Shown piece by piece: positions 9,878-18,632 of a stretch of 64,000 nt of DNA; positions within the stretch are counted from its first letter, which is position 1, and the number at the start of each line of letters is the position of its first letter. Both the position numbers and the translations under genes were made by a program. Below the pieces are notes generated by a model. The model did not search any database. It was not told the origin of the DNA and worked only from the letters and a program-made list of their open reading frames with translations. The stretch comes from Pseudorhodoferax sp965279475 (lineage in GTDB: Bacteria > Pseudomonadota > Gammaproteobacteria > Burkholderiales > Burkholderiaceae_C), in the NCBI GenBank assembly GCA_965279475.1, contig CBDIIA010000003.1, forward strand, positions 1,798,001 to 1,862,000, given 5' to 3'.

Positions 9878-10777
9878 ATGGACTGGGACCACCTGCGCTA
9901 CTTCCTCGAACTGGCACGCACCCGCACGTTGAGTGCGGCGGCGCGCCGACTCGGTGTGGAACACACCACGGTCGCCAGGCGGATCCGCACGCTCGAGCAG
10001 GCCGTCGGTACGCCGTTGTTCACGCGTTCCGGCGGTGAATACGCGGTCAGCGAGGCGGGCCGTCGGCTGCTGCCGCAGGCCGAGATCATGGAAAGCGCCT
10101 GCCTGGCGATCGAGCCGGCGGCGCCGCAGCGCGGCGGTGCGCTGTCGGGCACCGTGCGCATCGGCAGCACCGAAGGCTTCGGCACCGTGGTGCTGGCGTC
10201 GGCACTGGCCGGTTTTGCGCAGGACCACCCGCAACTGGTGATCGACCTGCTGGCGGTGCCCAAGACCGTCAACCTGAGCCGGCGCGAGGCCGACATCGTC
10301 GTCTCGCTGGAGCGGCCCGCGCGCGGCAGCGTGATCGCCGTGCGCCTGTGCGACTACGTGCTGCGCCTCTACGGGTCGCCGGCGTACCTGGCGGCACATC
10401 CGCCGATCGCCTCGCGCGACGACCTGCAGCCGCACACCTTCATCGGCTACGTCGACGACCTGCTGTTCACCAAGGAACTGCGCACGCTGCACGAGCTGTG
10501 CCGTCCCGAACGCTTCGCGCTGCGCAGTACCAGCATCCTGGCGCAGCACGTCGCGACAGCGGCCGGCAACGGGCTGGCCGTGCTGCCTGCCTTCATGGCC
10601 GACACCGACCCGCGCCTGGTCCAGGTGCTGCCCGGCGAAGCGCGCTTCGTCCGCACGTTCTGGATGTCGATGCCGGCCGAGATCAAGACGCTGGCGCGCA
10701 TGCAGGCGGTGTGGGGTTTTCTGCGCAGAACGGCGGAGACTCAGGAGGCCTTGTTGCAGGGGCGTAGCGTCGCGTGA
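9878..10777 (+). CDS. LysR-family transcriptional regulator of the mms operon
   Basis: A 299-residue LysR regulator. The N-terminal winged helix-turn-helix (MDWDHLRYFLELARTRTLS, then AAARRLGVEHTTVARRIRTL) occupies residues 1-65, and the effector-binding domain begins around residue 85 (GTVRIGSTEGFG). The ATG at 9878 gives the canonical LysR N-terminus; an in-frame upstream extension does not resemble the family. Because it diverges from mmsA and a palindrome lies between them, it probably regulates branched-chain amino acid catabolism, perhaps sensing a pathway intermediate. The effector is not readable from sequence. Confidence 0.88.
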   Translation: MDWDHLRYFLELARTRTLSAAARRLGVEHTTVARRIRTLEQAVGTPLFTRSGGEYAVSEAGRRLLPQAEIMESACLAIEPAAPQRGGALSGTVRIGSTEGFGTVVLASALAGFAQDHPQLVIDLLAVPKTVNLSRREADIVVSLERPARGSVIAVRLCDYVLRLYGSPAYLAAHPPIASRDDLQPHTFIGYVDDLLFTKELRTLHELCRPERFALRSTSILAQHVATAAGNGLAVLPAFMADTDPRLVQVLPGEARFVRTFWMSMPAEIKTLARMQAVWGFLRRTAETQEALLQGRSVA

Positions 10778-10819
10778 ACCGCAGGCGGCGCCTCGGCTGG
10801 CGGCCGTGGAAGGCAAGGT

Positions 10820-10825
10820 TAAAAT
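10820..10825 (+). promoter_or_regulatory. Possible -10 element upstream of smc
   Basis: TAAAAT occurs in the 159-base gap between the LysR gene and smc, about 110 bases before the smc start, in the context GGTTAAAATCCG. The same TAAAATC string precedes purL and ppa. No convincing -35 was found, so this is a suggestion only. The rest of the gap shows nothing else recognisable. Confidence 0.3.
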
Positions 10826-10936
10826 CCGCCGCTTCGCAGTGCCGGGCAGATGCCGGGGATGTAAGAAACGCGTTACAGATCAATAGGTTAGTGGCCACGC
10901 CGGGAGAGCGGTCCACACCACAGAACAAGGCCTTCG

Positions 10937-13900
10937 GTGCGTCTCAACTCGATCAAGCTGTCCGGCTTCAAATCCTTCGTCGAACCCACCAATTTCATGC
11001 TGCCGGGGCAACTGGTGGGTGTGGTGGGGCCGAACGGTTGCGGCAAGTCCAACATCATGGATGCGGTGCGCTGGGTGCTGGGCGAGAGCAAGGCGTCCGA
11101 GCTGCGCGGCGAATCGATGCAGGACGTGATCTTCAACGGCACGACCTCGCGCAAGCCGGCCAGCCGCGCCAGCGTGGAGCTGGTGTTCGACAACGGCGAC
11201 CACCGCGCCGGCGGCCAGTGGGCGCCGTTCCCCGAGATCGCGGTCAAGCGCGTGCTGACGCGCGACGGCACCAGCAGCTACTACATCAACAACCAGCCGG
11301 TGCGCCGGCGCGACGTGCAGGACGTGTTCCTGGGCACCGGCCTCGGCCCGCGTGCCTACGCGATCATCGGGCAGGGCACGATCAGCCGGATCATCGAATC
11401 CAAGCCCGAGGAGCTGCGGCTGTTCCTCGAAGAAGCCGCCGGCGTGTCCAAGTACAAGGAGCGCCGCCGCGAGACCGAGAACCGGCTGTCGGACACGCGC
11501 GAGAACCTGACCCGCGTCGAAGACATCCTGCGCGAGCTCAACAGCAACCTCGACAAGCTCGAGAAGCAGGCGGAAGTCGCGCAACGCTACAACGCGCTGC
11601 ACGCCAGCGCCACGCTGAAGCAGCACCAGCTGTGGTTCCTGAAGCGGGCCGACAGCGAGGCCGACCAGGCCCGGGTGCAGGCCGACGGGCTGGCCGCGGT
11701 GAACGATCTCGAATCGCGCGTGGCCGACCTGCGCCACGTCGAATCCGAACTCGAGACCATCCGCCAGGCGCACTACGCCGCGGGCGACCACGTGAACCAG
11801 GCGCAGGGCAAACTGTACGAGGCCAGCGCCGAGGTGGGCCGGCTGGAAAGCGAGATCCGCTTCGTCGTCGAAGGGCGCCAGCGCGTCGAGCAGCGCCTGG
11901 CCGCGCTGAAGGAGCAGGTGGCGCAATGGGCCACGCGCAAGGACGATGCCCAGGCCGAGATCGAGACGCTGGAGTCGCAGGGTGCGCAGGCCGAGGAGAC
12001 CGCCGAGCTGCTGGCCGCACAGGTCGAGGAGCAGTCGATGCAGTTGCCCGACATCGAAGACGCGCTCGGCCAGGCCCAGGCCAAGGCCAACGAGCAGCGC
12101 ACGAGCGTCGGCCAGGTGCAGCAGCAGATCCAGGTGCTGGCCGCCGAGCAGCGCAGCATCGAAGAACAATCCCGGCAGTTCGGCCAGCGGCGCGAACGCC
12201 TGGTCACCGACCAGCGCGCGCTGGCGGCGCCCGACGAAGCCCGGCTGGTGCAGCTGCAGCAGCAGCTGGCGCTGGCGCAGGAAGAGGCCGGCGTCGCCGA
12301 AGCCCGGCTGCACGAGTTGCAGGACAGCGTGCCCCAGCTCGACGAAGACCGGCGTGCGCGGCAGCAGGCGGTCAACACCGAGTCGGCGCGCCAGGCCGAT
12401 CTGTCGGCACGGGCCGAAGCGCTGAAGGCACTGCAGGAGAAGGTGCGCACCGATGGCAAGCTGACCCCGTGGCTGGCGAAGCACGGCCTCGATGGCCTGC
12501 AGGGCCTGTGGAGCCGCATCCACATCGAGCAAGGCTGGGAGAACGCGCTCGAAGCCGCGCTGCGCGAGCGCCTGGGGGCGCTGGAGGTCTCGCGGCTCGA
12601 GATGGTGCGTGGCTTCCTGGGCGCCCAGGGCGCCGACGGTCCGCCGGCCAAACTCGCCTTCTACAGCCCGCCGCAGGCCGGCGCGCCGGAGCGCCCGGCC
12701 ACGCTGCCACGGCTGTCGGATCTGCTGCGCCTGGGCGATGCCGCCCAGCGCGCCTTGCTCAACGACTGGCTGCAGGGCTGCTACACCGCGGCCAGCTTCG
12801 AGCAGGCGCTGGAGCAACGCGCCCAGCTGCAGCCCGGCGAGGTGATCTACGTGGCCAGCGGCCACGCGGTCAGCGCGCACAGCGTCAGTTTCTACGCGCA
12901 GGATTCCGAGCAATCCGGCCTGCTGGCGCGAGCCCAGGAGATCGAGAACCTCGACAAACAGCTGCGGGCGCAGGTGCTGATCGCCGAAGAGGCCCGCTCG
13001 GCCCTGGTGCGTGCCGAGGCCGCCTATGCCGATGCCTCGCAACGCCTGGTGGCGGCGCGGCGCGATGCCAGCGAAACACAGGGCCGTGCGCACGAACTGC
13101 AGGTCGAGACGCTGCGCCTGTCGCAGCTGGCCGAGCAGACGCGGGCGCGCAGCCAGCAGCTGGCCGGCGATCTGGCCGAAGTCGACGCGCAGCTCGATGA
13201 GCTGCAGGAGCGCCGGGTCACGGCCGAGGCCCGTTTCGAAGAACTCGACATGCAGCTGGCCGACAGCCAGGAGCGCCACGCTCAGCTCGACGAGCGGGTG
13301 ATCGAGCTGCAGCGCAAGCTGTCCGAAAGCCGCGAGCAGCAGCGCAGCCTGGAGCGCCAGGCCCAGGAGGCCGTGTTCGCGCAGCGCAGCCTGGGCGCGC
13401 GGCGTGCCGAGCTGTCGCGCGCGATCGAGGTCGCGGCGCAACAGGCGCAGTCGCTGCAGGACGAGGACACGCGCGCCCGCGAAGAACTGTCGCGCCTGTC
13501 GGATGCGGCGGCGCAGGCCGGCCTGCAGAACGCGTTGTCGCTGAAGCTCGAACGCGAATCCGCGCTCGGCGCCCGCCGCAGCGAGTACGACGACCTGACC
13601 ACGCGCCTGCGTGCGGCCGACGAGCGGCGGCTGAAGTTCGAACGCGAACTTGACCCGCTGCGCCAGCGCATCACCGAGTTCCAGCTGAAGGAGCAGGCGG
13701 CGCGGCTCGGGCTCGAGCAATACAGCCAGCTGCTGACCGATGCCGAGGTCGACCTGGCGGTGCTGGCCGAGTCGATCCGCGAAGGCGGCGTCAAGCTGTC
13801 GGGCCTGCAGTCGGAGATCGACCGCCTGCACCGCGAGATCGCCGCGCTGGGCGCGGTGAACCTGGCCGCGCTCGACGAGCTGAGCGCGGCGCGCGAACGC

Positions 13901-14464
13901 AAGCAGTTCCTCGATGCACAGACGGCCGACCTGACCGAGGCGATGACCACGCTGGAAGACGCGATCCGCAAGATCGACGGGGAGACGCGCGAGCTGCTGT
14001 CGGGCACCTTCAACACCGTCAACGAACACTTCGGCCGTATGTTCCCCGAGCTGTTCGGCGGCGGCAATGCGCGGCTGGTGATCACCGGTGACGAGATCCT
14101 CGACTCGGGCGTGCAGGTGATCGCGCAGCCGCCGGGCAAGAAGAACCAGACCATCCATCTGCTGTCGGGCGGCGAGAAGGCCCTGACCGCGATCGCGCTG
14201 GTGTTCGCGATCTTCCAGCTGAACCCGGCACCGTTCTGCCTGCTGGACGAGGTCGACGCGCCGCTGGACGATGCCAACACCGAACGCTATGCCAAACTAG
14301 TGAGCAGCATGAGCAAAGAAACCCAATTCCTCTTCATCAGCCACAACAAGATCGCCATGGAGATGGCGCAACAGCTGATCGGCGTCACGATGCAGGAGCA
14401 GGGCGTCTCGCGCATCGTGGCGGTCGACATGGAGTCGGCGCTGTCCATGGCCGAGTCGGCTTGA
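10937..14464 (+). CDS. smc: Chromosome segregation protein SMC
   Basis: A 1175-residue SMC ATPase, the usual full length. Walker A GPNGCGKS is at residues 31-38. A long coiled coil follows, then a hinge near residues 500-640, a second coiled coil, and a C-terminal head with the signature LLSGGEKAL near 1075 and Walker B CLLDEVDAPLDD near 1100. It organises chromosomes, normally with ScpA and ScpB, which are not in this window. The start is GTG with AAGG six bases upstream and gives the family N-terminus MRLNSIKLSGFKSF. Betaproteobacteria carry SMC rather than the MukB of enterobacteria. Confidence 0.96.
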   Translation: MRLNSIKLSGFKSFVEPTNFMLPGQLVGVVGPNGCGKSNIMDAVRWVLGESKASELRGESMQDVIFNGTTSRKPASRASVELVFDNGDHRAGGQWAPFPEIAVKRVLTRDGTSSYYINNQPVRRRDVQDVFLGTGLGPRAYAIIGQGTISRIIESKPEELRLFLEEAAGVSKYKERRRETENRLSDTRENLTRVEDILRELNSNLDKLEKQAEVAQRYNALHASATLKQHQLWFLKRADSEADQARVQADGLAAVNDLESRVADLRHVESELETIRQAHYAAGDHVNQAQGKLYEASAEVGRLESEIRFVVEGRQRVEQRLAALKEQVAQWATRKDDAQAEIETLESQGAQAEETAELLAAQVEEQSMQLPDIEDALGQAQAKANEQRTSVGQVQQQIQVLAAEQRSIEEQSRQFGQRRERLVTDQRALAAPDEARLVQLQQQLALAQEEAGVAEARLHELQDSVPQLDEDRRARQQAVNTESARQADLSARAEALKALQEKVRTDGKLTPWLAKHGLDGLQGLWSRIHIEQGWENALEAALRERLGALEVSRLEMVRGFLGAQGADGPPAKLAFYSPPQAGAPERPATLPRLSDLLRLGDAAQRALLNDWLQGCYTAASFEQALEQRAQLQPGEVIYVASGHAVSAHSVSFYAQDSEQSGLLARAQEIENLDKQLRAQVLIAEEARSALVRAEAAYADASQRLVAARRDASETQGRAHELQVETLRLSQLAEQTRARSQQLAGDLAEVDAQLDELQERRVTAEARFEELDMQLADSQERHAQLDERVIELQRKLSESREQQRSLERQAQEAVFAQRSLGARRAELSRAIEVAAQQAQSLQDEDTRAREELSRLSDAAAQAGLQNALSLKLERESALGARRSEYDDLTTRLRAADERRLKFERELDPLRQRITEFQLKEQAARLGLEQYSQLLTDAEVDLAVLAESIREGGVKLSGLQSEIDRLHREIAALGAVNLAALDELSAARERKQFLDAQTADLTEAMTTLEDAIRKIDGETRELLSGTFNTVNEHFGRMFPELFGGGNARLVITGDEILDSGVQVIAQPPGKKNQTIHLLSGGEKALTAIALVFAIFQLNPAPFCLLDEVDAPLDDANTERYAKLVSSMSKETQFLFISHNKIAMEMAQQLIGVTMQEQGVSRIVAVDMESALSMAESA

Positions 14465-14465
14465 G

Positions 14466-14537
14466 ATGATGAGCACAGCGCAGAGCCGCCCCAAGCAAGC
14501 TCGCACCGCAGTGCGCAGCACGGAGGTTCCACAGTGA
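14466..14537 (+). CDS. Possible 23-codon ORF between smc and zipA
   Basis: An ATGATG immediately after the smc stop (one base between) opens a 23-residue frame, MMSTAQSRPKQARTAVRS..., whose TGA overlaps the zipA GTG start as GTGA. The arrangement would allow translational coupling from smc to zipA. The peptide is basic, has no known similarity that I recognise, and may be chance; the gap also carries the GGAGG Shine-Dalgarno for zipA at 14522-14526. Confidence 0.2.
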   Translation: MMSTAQSRPKQARTAVRSTEVPQ

Positions 14538-15574
14538 GCAGCACGCTGCAGATCGGCCTGGCCGTCGCCGGTGGCCTGGTGTTGGCGGGCGTGGTCGCCC
14601 ACAGCACCTGGTCGTCCCGCAAGAACGCCCCCAAACGTGCGGCCCCGGAACCGGTCGAAGCCGTGGTGGCCGAGGCCGGCGCGGACGCGGAGCGGCGTGA
14701 ACCCGGCTTCGACGCCGATGCGGGCGCGATCCCGCTGCCGTCGCCCGAGCGCCGTACCGGCCTGGATCCGCTGATCGACGTGATCGCCCCGATCGCGCTC
14801 GACGCACCGGTCTCGGGTGATGCGGTGCTGGCGGCGATGCCCACGACCCGGCGCGTCGGCAGCAAGCCGTTCGCCATCGAAGGGCGCAACGTCGCGGCCC
14901 AGCAATGGGAGCGCGCCACACCCGGCCAGCGCTACGACGCACTGCAGGCCGGCGTGCAGCTGGCCAACCGCACGGGCGCGCTGAACGAGATCGAGTTCTC
15001 CGAGTTCGTGATGAAGACGCAGACCTTCGCCGATGCGATCAACGGCGCGCCCGAGTTCCCCGAGATGCGCGAGGAAGTCGCCCGCGGCCGCGAACTCGAC
15101 CAGTTCGCCAGCGCGCACGATGCGCAGCTGAGCTTCACGCTGCGCGCGCTGCACGCCGCGTGGAGCCCCGGCTACGTGCAGCAGAACGCGGCGCGGCTGG
15201 GCTTCGTGCCCGGGCTGATCCCCGGCCGCATGGTGCTGGCCTCGGCCACCAACGGCATGCCGCCGATCCTGGGCCTGGCCTTCGATTCGCAGGCCGCGCT
15301 GGCCGAGGACCCGGACCAGTCGGCGATCCGCGACGTGACGCTGACGCTCGACGTGTCGCAGGTCGAGCGCGCCGAGCAGCCCTTCGTGCGCCTGCGCGAG
15401 GCCGCGATGGCGCTGGCCCAGGCGATGGACGGCGTGATCACCGACGACGAGGCCCGGCCGCTGGCACGCGAGGCGATGGACGTGATCGGCTCCGAGCTCG
15501 AGCAGCTCTACGACACGCTGGATGCACGCGACCTGTCGGCCGGCTCGGCGCTGGCGCGGCGGCTGTTCAGCTAG
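14534..15574 (+). CDS. zipA: ZipA-like cell division protein
   Basis: A 346-residue protein with one N-terminal membrane helix (IGLAVAGGLVLAGVVAHS, residues 7-24), a charged and Ala/Pro-rich linker, and a C-terminal domain resembling the FtsZ-binding domain of ZipA (around residues 200-330). Its place between smc and ligA is the standard zipA position in many proteobacteria. It would tether FtsZ to the cytoplasmic membrane. The GTG start is supported by GGAGG seven bases upstream. Sequence conservation in this family is low, so the assignment leans on topology and synteny. Confidence 0.8.
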   Translation: MSSTLQIGLAVAGGLVLAGVVAHSTWSSRKNAPKRAAPEPVEAVVAEAGADAERREPGFDADAGAIPLPSPERRTGLDPLIDVIAPIALDAPVSGDAVLAAMPTTRRVGSKPFAIEGRNVAAQQWERATPGQRYDALQAGVQLANRTGALNEIEFSEFVMKTQTFADAINGAPEFPEMREEVARGRELDQFASAHDAQLSFTLRALHAAWSPGYVQQNAARLGFVPGLIPGRMVLASATNGMPPILGLAFDSQAALAEDPDQSAIRDVTLTLDVSQVERAEQPFVRLREAAMALAQAMDGVITDDEARPLAREAMDVIGSELEQLYDTLDARDLSAGSALARRLFS

Positions 15575-15631
15575 GCCCCCATCGCGGCGCGTCCCGACGT
15601 TCGTGTCGTGCCCACCGAGCAAGCAGAGCCG

Positions 15632-17680
15632 ATGAAACAGACCGACCCCGCCCAGCAGGCCGCAGCGTTGCGTGCGCTGCTGGAGCGTTATGGCCACCGC
15701 TACTACGTGCTGGACGATCCGGAAGTGCCGGATGCCGAGTACGACCGCGTGTTCCGCGAACTGCAGGCGCTGGAAGAGGCCGAACCCGCGTTGCGCACCG
15801 CCGACTCGCCCACGCTGCGCGTCGGCGGGCAGCCGCTGCCGCAGTTCGCGCCGGTGCGCCATGCGGTGCCGATGCTCAGCATCCGCACCGAGACCGACAC
15901 CGAAGCCTCGGGCGCGCGCAACTTCGACGCCCGCGTACGGCGCGAGCTCGGCCTGACCGAGGCCGACCCGCCGGTCGACTATGTGGCCGAACTCAAGTTC
16001 GACGGGCTGGCGATGAACCTGCGCTACGTCGATGGCGTGCTCGTGCAGGCGGCCACCCGCGGTGATGGCGAGATCGGCGAAGACGTGACGCAGAACATCC
16101 GCACCATCCGGCAGATCCCGCTGCGCCTGCGCGATGGGCAGCGCGGCATCCCGCCGGTGCTGGAAGTGCGCGGCGAGGTCTACATGCGGCGCGCCGCCTT
16201 CGATGCGCTGAACGAACGCCAGCGCGAGGCCGGCGACAAGACCTTCGTGAACCCGCGCAACGCGGCGGCCGGCGCCGTGCGGCAGCTCGATCCGGCCATC
16301 GCGGCGAAGCGCCCGCTGAGCTTCTTCGGTTACGGGCTGGGCGAGGTCACGCCGGTGGAGCAGGGCGGCCCGGGTTTCGAGACCCATCTCGATCTGCTGC
16401 ACGCGCTGGAGGCCTGGGGTTTCCCGGTCGCGAAGGAAGACGCGCTGGCGCAGGGCGCCGATGCGCTGGTCGCCTTCCACCAGAAAGTCGGCGCCGCGCG
16501 CGACACGCTGCCGTTCGACATCGACGGTGTGGTCTACAAGGTCAACAGCCTGGACTTGCAGCGCCGCCTGGGTTTCGTCTCGCGCGAGCCGCGCTGGGCG
16601 GTGGCCCACAAGTACCCGGCGCAGGAGCAGATGACGGTGGTGCAGGGCATCGACATCCAGGTCGGCCGCACCGGCAAGCTGACGCCGGTGGCGCGCCTGG
16701 CGCCGATCTTCGTCGGCGGCGTGACGGTGACCAACGCCACGCTGCACAACCTGTTCGAGCTGCGGCGCAAGAAGCTGCGGCTGGGCGACACGGTGATCGT
16801 GCGGCGCGCCGGCGACGTGATTCCCGAAGTGGTGGGCGTGGTCGAGAAGCCGCGCGCGCACTACGTGCCCAACTTCCGCATGCCCCGCCAGTGCCCGATC
16901 TGCGGCAGCGCCGTGGTGCGCGAACCGGGCGAGGTCAACCACCGCTGCAGCGGCGGGCTGTTCTGCGGCGCGCAGCGCAAGGAGGCGATCCTGCACTATG
17001 CGCAGCGGCGCGCGGTGGAGATCGAAGGCCTGGGCGACAAGCTGGTCGAGCAACTGGTCGACGGCGGTGTCGTCAAGACGCTGCCCGACCTGTACCGCCT
17101 GGGCCTGACCTCGCTGGCCGCGCTCGACCGCATGGCCGACAAGTCGGCGCAGAACATCGTGCAGGCGCTGGAAAAGTCGAAGGGCACGACGCTGCCGCGC
17201 TTCCTGTTCGGCCTGGGCATCCGCCACGTCGGCGAAGCCACCGCCAAGGAACTGGCTCGCCACTTCGGCAAGCTCGACGCCATCATGGACGCGAGCGTCG
17301 AGCAACTGCTGGAAGTGGCCGACGTCGGCCCCATCGTCGCGCAGGCGATCCGTACCTTCTTCGAGCAGCCGCACAACCGCGAGGTGGTCGAGCAGCTGCG
17401 CGCCTGCGGCGTGCACTGGGCCGAACACGAACCCACGGCCCAGCCGCCCAAGCCCCTCGCCGGCAAGACCTTCGTCATCACCGGCACGCTGCCCACGCTG
17501 AGCCGCGACGAAGCCAAGGAACTGCTCGAAGCCGCCGGCGCCAAGGTGGCCGGTTCGGTCAGCAAGAAGACCGACTACGTGGTCGCCGGGGCCGAGGCGG
17601 GCAGCAAGCTGACCAAGGCGCAGGAGCTAGGGGTGGCGGTGCTGGACGAAGAGGGGCTGAAGGCCATCCTGCACGGCTGA
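15632..17680 (+). CDS. ligA: NAD-dependent DNA ligase
   Basis: A 682-residue NAD+-dependent ligase that seals nicks in replication and repair. The adenylated lysine is Lys122 in VAELKFDGLAM. The NAD-binding Ia domain is at the N-terminus (YYVLDDPEVPDAEYD). After the OB fold come four zinc-binding cysteines (CPICG...HRCSGGLFC), helix-hairpin-helix repeats and a C-terminal BRCT domain (GKTFVITGTLPTLSRDEAKELLE). The ATG at 15632 is preferred because it gives the usual N-terminal length; an in-frame GTG at 15608 adds eight residues and neither site has a good Shine-Dalgarno. Confidence 0.96.
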   Translation: MKQTDPAQQAAALRALLERYGHRYYVLDDPEVPDAEYDRVFRELQALEEAEPALRTADSPTLRVGGQPLPQFAPVRHAVPMLSIRTETDTEASGARNFDARVRRELGLTEADPPVDYVAELKFDGLAMNLRYVDGVLVQAATRGDGEIGEDVTQNIRTIRQIPLRLRDGQRGIPPVLEVRGEVYMRRAAFDALNERQREAGDKTFVNPRNAAAGAVRQLDPAIAAKRPLSFFGYGLGEVTPVEQGGPGFETHLDLLHALEAWGFPVAKEDALAQGADALVAFHQKVGAARDTLPFDIDGVVYKVNSLDLQRRLGFVSREPRWAVAHKYPAQEQMTVVQGIDIQVGRTGKLTPVARLAPIFVGGVTVTNATLHNLFELRRKKLRLGDTVIVRRAGDVIPEVVGVVEKPRAHYVPNFRMPRQCPICGSAVVREPGEVNHRCSGGLFCGAQRKEAILHYAQRRAVEIEGLGDKLVEQLVDGGVVKTLPDLYRLGLTSLAALDRMADKSAQNIVQALEKSKGTTLPRFLFGLGIRHVGEATAKELARHFGKLDAIMDASVEQLLEVADVGPIVAQAIRTFFEQPHNREVVEQLRACGVHWAEHEPTAQPPKPLAGKTFVITGTLPTLSRDEAKELLEAAGAKVAGSVSKKTDYVVAGAEAGSKLTKAQELGVAVLDEEGLKAILHG

Positions 17681-17706
17681 GCACCGCGCCGCGCAATAAT
17701 CCCGCC

Positions 17707-17997
17707 ATGGAAACCCAGCGCGTCATGAACCTGCTCGTGAGCCACAAGCCCACATGGGCTATGCGCTTCGACGTGCGCGACCTGGCATTGTTCGGGTCCA
17801 CCGCGAGAGGCGTGGCGAAGGATGACAGCGACGTCGACCTGCTGGTCACCTTCGACGGCCCCGCGACCGCTGCGCGTTACTTCGGTCTGCAGTTCTATCT
17901 CGAAGATCTGCTGGGTTGCCCGGTGGACCTGGTGACCGAAAAGGCGTTGAGGCCGGAACTGCGGCCCTACATCGAACGCGATGCGATCCATGTCTGA
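17707..17997 (+). CDS. MNT-type nucleotidyltransferase, orphan antitoxin
   Basis: A 96-residue minimal nucleotidyltransferase with the diagnostic GS-x10-D-x-D motif (LFGSTARGVAKDDSDVDLLV), followed by the family C-terminus EKALRPELRPYIERDAIHV. Such proteins are the antitoxins of HEPN-MNT toxin-antitoxin pairs and act by AMPylating the HEPN toxin. Here the expected HEPN gene is missing; only a 26-codon frame resembling its C-terminus follows. The protein itself looks intact, including both metal-binding aspartates, so it may still act on a HEPN protein encoded elsewhere or may be decaying. Confidence 0.85.
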   Translation: METQRVMNLLVSHKPTWAMRFDVRDLALFGSTARGVAKDDSDVDLLVTFDGPATAARYFGLQFYLEDLLGCPVDLVTEKALRPELRPYIERDAIHV

Positions 17998-18070
17998 CAG
18001 CCTGGTCACCGACGAGGTGCCCCAGTTGCTGGTGCAACTCCAGGGCATCCACAACGAACCCCACCCATGA
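17990..18070 (+). pseudogene. Remnant of a HEPN (DUF86) toxin gene
   Basis: ATG at 17990 overlaps the MNT stop by 8 bases, the usual position of the toxin start, and opens only 26 codons: MSDS, then LVTDEVPQLLVQLQGI. That second part resembles the C-terminal helix of DUF86/HEPN proteins, which typically reads like VW-[DE]-[IV]-V-T-x-x-[LV]-P-x-L-x-x-Q-[IL]. The RNase motif Rx4-6H is absent. The simplest reading is one in-frame internal deletion that kept the first few and last about 20 codons. Its TGA overlaps the def start as ATGA. Confidence 0.5.
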
Positions 18071-18606
18071 CCGTCCGCGACATCCTCAAGATGGGCGACC
18101 CGCGCCTGCTGCGCATCGCCCAGCCCGTGACCGCTTTCGACACCGACGCACTGCATCTGCTGATCTCCGACCTATGGGACACGATGCGCTCGGTCAATGG
18201 TGCCGGCCTGGCGGCGCCGCAGATCGGGGTCGACCTGCAGCTCGTGATCTTCGGCAGCAACGACATCAACCCGCGTTACCCCGACCGGCCGACCGTGCCG
18301 ATCACGGTCTTGCTGAACCCGGTCATCACGCCGATCGGTGATGCGGAAGAGTCCGACTGGGAGGGTTGCCTGTCGGTGCCCGGCCTGCGCGGCCTGGTGC
18401 CGCGTTTCTCGAAGATCCGCTACACGGGCTTCGATCCGTATGGCGACCCGATCGACCGCACGGTCGACGGCTTCCATGCGCGGGTGGTGCAGCACGAGTG
18501 CGACCACCTGATCGGCAAGCTCTACCCGATGCGGGTGCGCGACTTCACGCAGTTCGGTTTCACCGAGGTGCTGTTTCCCGGCGTGGCCGCCACCGAGGAC
18601 GACTGA
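18067..18606 (+). CDS. def: Peptide deformylase
   Basis: A 179-residue metalloenzyme that removes the N-formyl group from nascent proteins. All three motifs are intact: GAGLAAPQ at about 45-52, EGCLSVPG from residue 99, and HECDH at 143-147. The cysteine of motif 2 and the two histidines of motif 3 bind the metal. The gene is not next to fmt, its common partner; it follows the decayed MNT-HEPN pair, with the 26-codon remnant overlapping its ATG. A second deformylase gene may exist elsewhere in the genome. Confidence 0.94.
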   Translation: MTVRDILKMGDPRLLRIAQPVTAFDTDALHLLISDLWDTMRSVNGAGLAAPQIGVDLQLVIFGSNDINPRYPDRPTVPITVLLNPVITPIGDAEESDWEGCLSVPGLRGLVPRFSKIRYTGFDPYGDPIDRTVDGFHARVVQHECDHLIGKLYPMRVRDFTQFGFTEVLFPGVAATEDD

Positions 18607-18620
18607 ACCGGGGTCTTGCG

Positions 18621-18632
18621 GGCCTTCAGGCC
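18621..18632. terminator. Short hairpin over the glnD stop codon
   Basis: GGCCT (18621-18625) pairs with AGGCC (18628-18632) around a two-base loop; the glnD stop codon (18626-18628) lies in it. It sits in the 19-base space between the convergent def and glnD ends. The stem is short, and there is no T-run, so the terminator role is uncertain. Two other convergent gene ends in this window show the same layout with longer stems. Confidence 0.3.

Noticed and set aside
10880..14158. 1092-codon minus-strand frame opposite smc
   Set aside because: The plus-strand product is a textbook SMC with all motifs; the antisense frame is Leu/Arg/Ala-rich and has no recognisable domain.
14297..17428. 1043-codon minus-strand frame opposite zipA and ligA
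   Set aside because: Shadow of real genes whose catalytic and metal-binding motifs are intact on the plus strand.
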